DNA of 64,000 nucleotides, taken from the NCBI GenBank assembly GCA_011037195.1, contig JAAEAF010002792.1:103272-167271 (forward strand). Direction: 5' to 3'. The notes under the pieces are model-generated. The model saw only the letters and a program-made list of their open reading frames with translations. It did not search any database and had not been told where the DNA came from. Source of the DNA: Triatoma infestans. Its lineage: Eukaryota > Arthropoda > Insecta > Hemiptera > Reduviidae. Of this stretch, positions 1-11,100 are shown in pieces; within the stretch, counting starts at the first letter, position 1; the number at the start of each line of letters is the position of its first letter. Position numbers and translations under genes: made by a program.

Positions 1-1100
1 GGCCTTTGAAGTAGCTCTTAGTCTTGAAAACACCATCTCCAGTCAGATCATCCTCTAAGTCTTGTGTGGCCACCACGATATCATCTAAATAATCAAATAC
101 CTTTGGTTCCAGCTCGGGACCCAAAACGGAGTCTACCAGAGGCTACTAGGTGGCAGGTTATGTAGACCAAAGGGCATTCTAATGAATTGGAAGACTCCTC
201 TCCCAGGCACTGTAAATGCAGTTAGAAAACTAGGAAGAAGCCTATCCTTTTCAGCTAACGAACTTGCCAGTATGCTGACTTGAGATCTAGTGATGTCAAG
301 TATCTAGCAACTTATCCATTATGTGGCTCACATAGGGTAGCGGATAAGCATCTCTCTTCGTCACCTCATTTGATTTTCTAAAGTCGATGCAAAACCTAGG
401 TTTACCGTTTGCCTTCTTGACGAGTACGACGTGAGGCCCATGGACTGGAAGAACGCTCCACAGTCCCGTCCTAAAGCATCTTATCGAGTTCTTCATTGAT
501 GATGGCTGGCTCGCGAAACTGGGCGACAGTATTGCTTTATTGGCTTACTATCTCCTGTATCGATGGTATGTTCAACCAAGTCTTTGCGTTTTGTAGCGGT
601 TATTAGCGTTGCTTGCCATTGAGCTAAGAACGCCATTCCTGTTGAGGAGAGCTCAGACCGTTCTATCAAAGCGGGGAGGTTGACCTCTTCTGAATCTTCG
701 TCTCTGAAGTCCATGTTTGGTTTTTCAGATCAGGAACGCGGCTCTTTGCTTTCCAGAAGTTCATGCCTAAAACCATAGAATTGACAAGCCTAGTACCATT
801 AGAAATTCTATAATTTCACCTTACCGGCAAGCTCCACAGATATTTCAACCGATCTCAAACCTCCCATCGAGTGCCGTTCGCCGTGGTTACTTTTATATGA
901 TTTCGTTTCTTCAAGGATATCGTTAGCTGAGCTATTCTCTTCCAGCCTGGTCCTCCAATAGGATATCGACTTGCTTCGGAATCCAGTAGGCCTGTAAGTG
1001 ACATACCCAGCAAGTCCCAGATAAAGTCTCCCAGCTCGCTGTTTGGCTGCTTGTTAACAGAGGTCGGGGGAAGCTACACCGCATCTCTTACTCTACACTA
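1..1100 (-). mobile_element. Decayed Ty3/gypsy-like LTR retrotransposon pol fragment
   Basis: Read on the minus strand, the order is protease then reverse transcriptase, as in Ty3/gypsy pol. Near 1020-950 there is a retropepsin-like GLLDSEAS segment, in which the usual Gly after DS is replaced by Glu. Near 780-740 there is VLGMNFW, like the ILGxDFL motif that closes the protease region. At 496-296 the RT N-terminal part reads VVLVKKANGKPRFCIDFRK. Near 190-140 there is FIRMPFGLHNLP and near 100-80 the catalytic box YLDDIV. The frames are interrupted, so the copy is dead. The window edge cuts it off, and no LTR is seen. It could be an errantivirus-type or a plain gypsy element; the envelope region is not in view. 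Confidence 0.78.
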
Positions 1101-1137
1101 ACCACTCCATATCTTGTCAGTGTTAGTTCAGCTTTAG

Positions 1138-1200
1138 AGGCGACACTACCCTGAAGAAGCCTATTGTAATTTGGGCGAAACGTCGTTTTACAATAAACGA
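1138..1200 (+). ncRNA. Hammerhead-ribozyme-like motif (family C), Penelope-type terminal fragment
   Basis: CTGAAGA at 1151-1157 is followed by a hairpin (GCCTA pairing with TTGGGC), then GAAA at 1177-1180 and CGTC at 1181-1184. This is the core order of a hammerhead ribozyme with a minimal ACGU stem III and a GUC cleavage site. The flanks barely pair as stem I, so activity of this copy is doubtful. It is probably the 3' remnant of a Penelope-like element. Confidence 0.5.
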
Positions 1201-1915
1201 CTGACGCGGTCTCAACTCGAAATGTTTTACATGATAAATATTTTTCAATGGCCAGGGGGTTTACTCGCGCAACCTTTGGTCCGAGTGCATGCGATAAGAC
1301 TGTACGTTCCAGCCACAGTTATATATTTAAACATTTCTATGAACTATCAAGGAATTGCAAGCTCTTTCAGGATTTTCATATAAGCGTACTCATATCTTAC
1401 ACAAATCTATAAACAAGTGATATATATTCTTATTTCCTAGAACCATACTCTATGATTTTTTTTTTTTTTAAGGGTCTCTCGTTGAACGGGGAGCAACGCG
1501 CCATAGAACTAAAGAATTGCTTACTGAACTTTATTCATACCATGTGTTCATTGACTGCAATACTGATTATAACTTTAAACTGAGACAAATCGAGGGTATA
1601 TTTTTATCCTTAAAATATTACTGTAAAAAAATAAAATTATACCAACCTTAAATTTGTGTGTCAAGGTATGAGCAAAAAATAAATAATATTCAATTTAATT
1701 TCAGCTATATATTTAGTACGATTTTTTTTTTGACAACATAAATACAAAAATTAGTCATTATAAATGTGAGAAATTAAAAAAAAAAAGAAAGTAAGAAATA
1801 CTCTTCCTAATTAAGATTTAATCGCTTAATTTTTCGTGGCATTGAACGAAATGGAATGATTAACTTAATTTTTACAATTCAGTTCATTTATTAAATTTCC
1901 TGAATATTTACACTT

Positions 1916-1921
1916 TTTATT
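1916..1921 (-). terminator. Candidate poly(A) signal of the Gi alpha gene
   Basis: AATAAA on the minus strand lies 28 bp past the Gi alpha stop codon. A second AATAAA lies at 1887-1892. The region is AT-rich, so hexamers are common by chance. I see nothing else in 1250-1900. Confidence 0.35.
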
Positions 1922-1948
1922 TAAAACTGTTATGAAAATATATATATA

Positions 1949-2139
1949 TTAAAAAAGACCACAGTCTTTGAGATTGTTTTTAATGATCACATCAGTGACT
2001 GCATCGAACACAAATTGTATATTGTTTGTATCTGTAGCGCATGTAAAGTGAGTGTAAATCTCTTTTTGGTCCTTTCTGTTGTTGAGATTTTCAAATTTCA
2101 TTTGAATATAAGCAGCAGCTTCTTCATAGGTATTAGAGC
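1949..2139 (-). CDS. Galphai: Gi alpha coding exon 7 with stop
   Basis: Codes [20 protein letters not shown] to the C-terminal [10 protein letters not shown], with the TCATDT guanine-binding loop. The stop is TAA at 1951-1949. Confidence 0.96.
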
Positions 2140-5100
2140 CTGAATTAGAAAATAAGTTTACATGTTTATTAGATATTATTATTAATTTTTTAACAAAGAG
2201 AGAAAAGAAGTTTTTCATACCCGTATATTCTGGAAAACATATAGTTAGCGGGCTCTTGGTAATTTTCTCCTCAAACAGATCTTTTTTATTCAGAAAGAGA
2301 ATAATTGATGTTTCAACAAACCACTTGCTGTTACAGATTGAATCAAACAATTTCATTGATTCTATCATTCTATTCATCTCTTCATCTTCGGCCAATACAA
2401 GATCGTAACCTTAAACACAGAAATGTACATCTAAGATAATTATAAAATCACAGTAAATCTAAATATGATATAGGTCAGCAGTGCACAATGTGTGGATACC
2501 GAAATATGAGATTGATGAATCATCTACTTATACACACTGTGAGGCTGGCCTAAGCATCAGTAAGTAATGGGTCTCCAAAATTATTACAGATAACAAAAAA
2601 AAAAACGGCTCATTCTTTGCAATTCTCAAAATTCTGATAATTTTTCTTCAAACGTGGAAATTTACAACAAAAAATCCACAATCAATTTTGTTTCAAGAAT
2701 GTTTCAATAACTGGTTAATGTAAAAACAGACAAAACCACAAAATAAATAAATGTTTCAATAAGAAAGATCAAAATAAGTGTGAAGTGCATAATGTTTTCA
2801 AAAAATCAGAAGACACAATTTCGAGAAAATTGTGGATAAGTGAAAAACGATTTAGTAAAAATGGTACTACACCGGTTGACGGTTTTTGTCCTAACCTTCT
2901 TGGAAGATCTCGTCGAAATATGGATACAGATTTATGAAGTTCCAACTTTTGTTTGTTGAAACGTGTTGTGTATTATTTTCATGTATTATTTTCAAGGGAC
3001 CTAAAAACGTACTTTATGTGAAGAAAATGAGCGATAATCTGCATAAGTATGGAACTTCTGGAGATAAAGATGATATCCAGTTCCTATTGTATTGCCCAAT
3101 CTTTCTGAAACAGTGAGAGCTCTGCAAAATATTAAGGTCTTTGGGTTGAGAGCACGTCAGTGGTTTGGTATTATAAACCGATGTTTCGCACGTATTGTAA
3201 TCAGGCTTGAATACTAAGCCCTAAGTGTAAAAAAAATAATAGTTAACGGCATTAAGATAATGATTAACATTAATGATGATAAAAATCTGGGTGTGAAAAC
3301 AATTTCTTGATTGAAATTTGGACTTAAGTATGAGAAAGTCATTTGAGTGTTTCCAACAATTTCTTATTCATAAAACAGTCAAGAACTATGGCATCTCAGG
3401 AGATGTGATTCGAGTAAAAAGGTGTTTAAAATAACAGAATTTGTTATAATTAAATTTAATTTTCTTTTCCTATGCCCTAGTCTTTTGCTATGCAACTACC
3501 GTCAACATCGTCTCTCTCAACCCAATATAAGCGTCACTGTATTTGATAAAATTGTATTTTCTGTAAATCAGAACATGAGTATACGAAAAATCATTTCCTC
3601 TTGTCCACATGAAAGAATCGGGCAACTTCAATTCGCTGTAGGTGAGGTTACTCTACCAGGAGTTAAACCTTTTAGTTACCACAGCTTTCTTTCTTTATGA
3701 AATCTTTATTGCATATAGAGATACAATCTCATTGCAAGGGTTGACCTTTCTAGATTACAAAATTAAAGGCATTTGATTATATTAATTTAAGTAATAAAAA
3801 AAAATTAACAGGTAAATAGATAACGGATAGCAAAACATCGTAATAAAACTAAAGAGGAAAAAAACACTATACATTCAGTAGCAAAGTCTCTTCAGAATAA
3901 ACTTAATTTAAAGTATGCTGAATAAGGGTTAATATATCAAGCAGTTATCAGTAATTACTATGTTAATAATTATAATATACACACCAAACTATACACTACA
4001 TATATAGTGCGTGTGTGTGCACTATTTCTTCAATGCTTTTTTTTTTTTTAATAATCATCTATATACCTAGCAAAATTATGAGGTAAGTCAGACAAGAAAA
4101 TTTCACTATAAAACAGCTTTTCTAAATTTTAAACTAATAGTTACATTTTTTTTTTTTTTTTTTAATTAAGGTGCGTCAACATTTATGGTCATTGGCGCCG
4201 GAGCCTTCTCAGTGCACTGCCGGCCTCCGGACCGTGTTCTCTCGGTACAGACAACACTGGCCATCACCGGCCAGTGAGCTGTAGAGGCTCCTAGGAAGTA
4301 AAAATCTAAGGGCAGACTGGATTCGAACCCGGGTCCTCCGTGGGAGTCCAACGTGCTAACCACTGAGCTAATCCCTTCCATGCCTTAGTTACAAATATAA
4401 AAATATTAATTTTCTCATCATCCTTGTCTTTCTTTATAAACCACAGATATTAACTCCTAGAAGTGTGGCTATATTCCGCATTCTGCTCTTCTCAGGTGGC
4501 TATTTTTTGCTCCAGAATAGTGACAGAGGTGCGGGTTGATGCTTCTTAGATCCTCAGCTTTGCTAATCGATCTGTTTGATCGTTTTCGTATAACCCATAA
4601 TATCCAGAAAGCCGTTCCAATATTTCAATAACCCGGAGCATCATCTTTCCAGTATTATGAAAGAATGAATTTATTTATCTCATAAAATTATAAACAAAAT
4701 TGTACAATATTTACAAAATATAGAGAGCAACTAGTAAAATAGCTTTATTCTCCCACTAAATGGCAACAGACAGTACATTTAACTTGTTATTTATTGAGGG
4801 AAAATATGTACAAAAATCTCTACCCAAAAGCACATGTTATATTTTATATACTATTTAAATTACAAAAATAAGTATCTACTAATCTTTTATGCTTATACTG
4901 TCTATTGTCATAGTTTCCTATATTTATACAAAGGTGATTCTCAGAGTTAGATGTGGTTTCAAAGAACTTTTTACAGATTTTAGTGGAGTATTTTTCTATG
5001 GTTTCTGCTGCAGTTATGGAGTCTAAATCTGTTATACGTATGTATCGAGGTAAGTTTGTGGCGAGTCTTAGGAATCTGTATTGCATTATTTGTAGAGCCT

Positions 5101-8100
5101 TTATATTCCTATTGCAAGTGATTCTCCAGGATTGGGAAAGCGTAAAGTAGCATCGGCCTCACGAGCATCTTGTAAATACGTAGCTCATTTTTAGAAGAGT
5201 TTGGAATCTGACATCTGTTCTGACAGTATCACTTCATTTGAGTTCACCAGTGTTATTATTTACAGAAACATTATTATATTTCAGAACTGTTATGTATTGT
5301 GAAGGGATATGGCCCTACTACCACTAGTTAGTCGCTCAAAACAGAGCTTAGCTTTCTGTTCGTTCACTTTTTCTATATTTAATGGCTTCTTATTTATCCT
5401 AAATATCACAATTTTAATGTTGTCACACACTATCAAGGTTTATGACAGTTAATTATCACAATTTAAAGTAATAGTACACATTTAATGTTAGTTTTAACAG
5501 AATATTGCACACAGATAGATGTTGGCTGTTTGCCGTTCAAAGGCCAACTGAACTTTCCAGTATTAATTTTGTACTCCCTGATATCTAAAAACGTACCATG
5601 TCTGTATCTTTAATAATACTATATTCTTATGGTGAAAAACTTCAAGCACCAAGTAACTCTATAGCTTTTCTTCGGTATCAAATTTTGATGATATGTCCTA
5701 CTAGTTCCAATAACAAAAACAGCTGAATAATACCTGCACCGGCAATTCTCCTTGCACTCTTTGCAGACCCATCCATAGAAGAATATCCAAGCCGATACTG
5801 AGCCGATATTCTACTGGTGGTAACAAGGACACTCATTATCTCCTCTCTTTTTTTTTTTTTTTTTTTTTTTTTGGCATTAGCTGGTGGAGCCATAGCCATA
5901 TTATCTCCTCTACAATATAGACCTTTTGTGTACTAGATGCATTAACTAGAGCCTAAAGTCAAATTAAATTTGAATTCATACTCTTTTTATACACCTTAAC
6001 ATTTTAATTTTAACACACTAATTAGGTAAGCAAGCTGGACTCGAACCCGGGACCACCACGTTACTAAGCCAGCGCGCTACCACTGAGCTAATAATCCCTT
6101 CCCAAAGTTACTTATTCTTATGGCAAGAGAAAATAAAATGAAGACTGACATGGCTCTGAATTGTGAAATTGAGTAATGTAAAAATTTCCATATAAGTAAT
6201 ACCTGATAATGCGACGCAGAAGATAATAGCGGTCACTCCTTCAAAGCAATGGATCCATTTCTTTCTTTCAGATCTCTGACCTCCAACGTCGAACATCCTG
6301 AGAACAAATCAGAGAAATTCCTAAGTCTGAAATATTTTCTTTTTCTTACCTTATCACTATTTCATGAATGTATTACAGTATTTTGATTGGTGAGAATCCT
6401 ACACGATAATTGCTAATCAATTCTAATTTTATACTATAAAGAGTTGACAATTATTTATTTACCAGGAGAAGTCAAAAGTCTCTTCATTATCAGTTTATTT
6501 ATACCTAATTACCAAAGTACTCACTTAACACATTACAGAAAAATTGCGACCTATCAAAAGTAGGTCATTAAATCAAGTTACGAAGAATGTTGAAAGTCCA
6601 ATCATTAAGGCACATTGAGCACACTAAAAAAGTCTAAAGTTGCAAAATGGATGTGTTTGGGAAAGTGAAGATGGAAAAACAACCCTGATCTCTGATCCAT
6701 GAAACGAGATGAGTGAAGTAATTAATGGCTGAGTACCAACCATAATGGCTCAGAAAAAACTGTTGAAAAAATCATTAAGACTTTTCGCCGTGAGTGTGAA
6801 CTCTACCTTTCGTCAAAAGTACCAGAGAAAGTCATAAATCAAAATTATACCTATCACTTTTATTTGAAACATTTTCCCGGAAAAATTGATTCTTGAGGAG
6901 TTCTGGGGGAAGAATAAACTTATGTTTTCCTCTAAAGTACCATTTCAGTATAACATATGGTTTTACCACCTACATAATAATAATAATAATACACGTTAGA
7001 AGCATTGATAAAATTCCAAATTTGAAGAAAATCGGTTAAACGAAAATGCGATTTTACAGAATAGGTTTTTGAGTTTTTTGGAATTTTCTCGAAAACTGTT
7101 ACAACAATTTTCTTCAAACTTGTTAAGCTTGCTGCGTGGGAAGGACTAAGGACAATCCAAAAGTGACTCTTTGGATTCACAAGGATCGAAGTATAGGGCA
7201 GTGGCCGCAACAATAACAATCATCGCGACCCAAAAGCGTCTATATATTGTGAAATCCTCCGGTTAAATTACGTTATCACGGCATGCCCAGGTATATATGG
7301 TTCTGATTCATAACTTCTGGAACAATAGCGTACTGTAAAAACAAGACAGATCTGAAGGAGCCGAGAACCTTTAACAAGTGATTCTATCTGCTATACGATA
7401 CCTCAAAGATTCGGAGCTGGAATACGATAATCCGAAAAATCGGAGCTGGAATTTATAACTATAAACTTAAAACTCATTAGTGTACACCTACGCACGTATC
7501 CCACAGTCTTCCAGCAAAGTCGTTATATACTAGTCATAATATACTGCGCTAAGGAGATTCTAAAACAGAATATTCCTAATAGGAGGATTTTAGATACGCC
7601 GACAGTCAGACTGCAATGAAGGCCATAACTGCGTACCAAGCGAATTTTCAAACTGTTGTGGGTTTGTATTCAAACACTAATCGATGTGGGCTACTCTAAC
7701 CTGAATACCAGGAGATGCAGGGTACATATATAGACCGATCTGAAGGAGTACTGCAGGGATCAGGGTACATGGGCAATGAGAAAGCGAATAAATTGGATCT
7801 AGAAGGTTTAAATAAATCTTTTATGGGTCCAGAACCTTTCTTTTCAGGTCAGTGACGTAATAAGTTTTTATGGCTTAGGTTCACAGCAAATCAAGAGGCC
7901 TGATGGCCACTACTAAAGGCAAGGAAAGAATTCATTAGAGCACATTTGCAAAACCGTACGGCAGAATTGTTCAACCACGTTATGCTTGCGTTTATGCTCT
8001 GAATATGGTTAGTTAGTGATGGGGGGGGGGTCGCGGTGAATGTGGGTTGTTCGCCCACTCGCCCATTTCATTTTTTTAATTTAAGGTACGTCAACATCTA

Positions 8101-11100
8101 TGGTCATTGGCACCAGGAGTTATCTCAGTGCACTGCCGGCTTCAGGACAGAGTTCTCTCGTTACAGACAAAATTGGAGGTTAACACTGGACCCGAACCCT
8201 GGGACTTCCGCATGGGAGTCCAACGCTCTACCACTGAGCCTATCTATTATGCTATTGTTGCCAATATGATTTTGCTCATTAATTTTGCTGATGTATACTA
8301 GTATGTTGGAAGACTAGTATTATGTATGATTAATGTTACAAATTAATGATTAAGTACAATTTGTCAAATATACGTAAATCCATTATTTATCGCAAGTGAC
8401 TAGTCATTTGATAAAACGATTTATTTGGGTTTTGAAGCTTTGCATGATTCACCTAACGTTCTATGTTCCCGAGACAATTCATGCGGAACACTTCTGCAAC
8501 TCTTTGGTACCAATACCATATCGTTAAGTGCGTTTATGGTACTGTGGAAAAGCCCCTAACTCTGACAAAGTTTTAAAGTAGTACTGGATCAACTAAATTC
8601 AGTTTCCGAACTTCCTGATCAAAATAATGAGGGCGCTCATTTTGGATAGCATGTACTGACTGTATAAACATTTACTACGCAAATTTTACGACCAGTATTA
8701 ATCCCATTTGTTTTTTGTTTTTTTTTTTTTATTTAAAAGAAACTAAAGAGTTAAAATAATAAGCTACCGAGTCTTTAGCTGATATTCCCTAGATCGTGGA
8801 AACAACGTTCAACTCCAAGATCTGCCCTTAACCTCTATGGCGCAACAGCCCATGAAGGACTAAGGCTGGCCAGACGGCAATTTGAATGGGGGCGTTTGGT
8901 AAGCACGCCGCAGTTCCCACGCCGTTTAGTTCCGGCCTTCGCTACCTAGGGCGCTACTCACTGTATCTTCCCACTTTTTATCACGATGCTGGGTCAACAC
9001 CGACTTTGCTCTCACGGGAATCGAACCCTGAATTCTCGCGCACGAAAGGCGAGTGCGCTAGCCACTAGACCAACGCGTGAGGATGATCTGCCCTTAAACC
9101 TCTACTTTTTCTAACCTCGACACAAAATCACCCTAATTTCAAAATTTAACAAACATTTTAAAAAATTATTTAAATACACAAACGTCTTTACCCGGGAAAA
9201 TCTGTTCGAAGACTGAACATTTAAGCAATCCGTATTAAGTGGTAAGCAGCAAAAATGCATAAAGCTTTTGTAAACAAACTTTTGTTTAAAAAAAAAGATT
9301 TGATTCACCCTAGTAATTTAAAAATTAAATTTTTGAAAATAAACCCAAGTTATATAATTCTCAATATTTGAAGTAAAAAGCGTTTTTAACGATCGAAATA
9401 CACCTAACTATTCAGGCATTCAATAGCATTTATTTTATTTATTTTATCTTTAGCATAAAAAAAAAAAAAATAAATTATAAAACACACTTGAAATGTAAGC
9501 CTTTAAATGTGAAGTGAGTTTCTATGATTCCTGTCGTCTTGACTCTGGTCCTAAGCACATCTTGCTGAGTTGGTACATAGCCCGGCTGGGAGATTCTGTT
9601 ATAACACACAATAATTTTATTTCACATTATTTACATAGAAAAAAAAGAAAGTAATAAATTTGTATACAATTCCCATTTGTGGTCTTTTTTTTATTTAGAC
9701 AAAATTACCTGTCTAAAGAGTTAAGGTAATAAGCTGCCGAGTCATTTAGCTGATATTCCCTAGATCGTGAAAAACAAAGTTCAACTCCAGGATCTGCCCA
9801 TAAACGCTTCATAACTTGTACAAGATCTGGTGTCAATTCTCCTTCTTCTGCACCACTAGCTAGTGTGAAAAACTGACGAGCATAATCCTGGCTCAACACA
9901 ACAAATTTTATCAATAAATATATTTATTAGTTCTTTTTCTTTTTTTAAGGCGCGTCAACATCTGTGGTCATTGGCGCCCGGAGCCTTCTCGGTGCACTGC
10001 CGGCCTCCGGATAAGTGATCGCTCATCACAGACAACACTGCCCGTCATCGGACAATGAGCTGTAAAGGCTCCTAGAAAGAGAGAATCTAAGAGCAGCACT
10101 GTTGGACTCGAACCCGGGACCTCCGCGTTGCTAGTCCAGCGCGCTACCACTCAGCTAATCTCTTCCCTATGTTATTATTATTATTTTAATAAATGTAATG
10201 ACAGAAATATTCGGGGAAATGGTACATTAGTGCTGGGCATGAAGATTATAAGACACAAATACATGTGAATCTAATGTAATTACTAATGTTCTAATAACAC
10301 ACCAATATGAATAAAAAAAATAAAAAGGGATTGCAAAAAAATTACAGAGTAATAATATATTAAAATGCAAAATTCAATCATTAAATATGGAAGTTAAGTG
10401 CTGTTGCTGAAGTCAGGTGAGGACCAACAGGGAGCCAAGATCCATGAACAAATACTTTATCACTCTCCAGAAATAGTTTTTTTATTATTATCGAGAAAAG
10501 TGGATGCTACATCACCCGATTTCATATTTGTTGTATTCTTAACTGCGAGTCCAAATAACAACCTAGCATACGGTATAGTACCACTATCATACATGAGATA
10601 CTAATCCAGAGAATTTTTATTTTAAAGTTCAATCCCCAAGGATAATCAGTAACCCACGGTCATTGTTGTTATTTCATGTAAAAAGATATATTTTCGATAA
10701 ATAATGCTATAAACGCTACATAACTTGCACAAGATCTGGTGTCAATTCTCCTTCTCTGCCCTTCTTCATTATAATTACTCATTCGAAATTCCAACAAACG
10801 AATGGCATCACCTGGCTGGTCTAATCAATTAATTTTGGCAATTGCAATTATTAATATAAATCCATTGTTATTATTTTTTCTAAACGTAATTTTTTTTTAC
10901 CAACACAAATATTATATTTCAAGAAGTATACTATCGATGGATGGTCAGGATCTTATTCAATGAAAACTACATCAATATATTATTATTATATTTTAGGCGC
11001 GTTCATCAACACTATGACCAATCTATAGTGATATTAGTCTTTCTTAATAAGCTCCAACCTAAGTGGGAGTGGGATCCCTAAATCCTTGGTGCAAAATAAT

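Noticed and set aside
1949..2395. Single uninterrupted 148-codon Gi alpha exon
   Set aside because: Conserved Gi sequence requires PEYTG to join SNTYEEA, and the 81 bp between have GT...AG ends, so it is two exons.
5678..5899. 73-codon minus-strand ORF with a lysine run
   Set aside because: The Lys run comes from the poly(T) tract at 5849-5872; nothing else supports coding.
6024..6106. Possible tRNA gene
   Set aside because: Box A and box B are present, but there is no pairing acceptor stem, and the same head starts the SINE copies elsewhere, so it is a SINE head.
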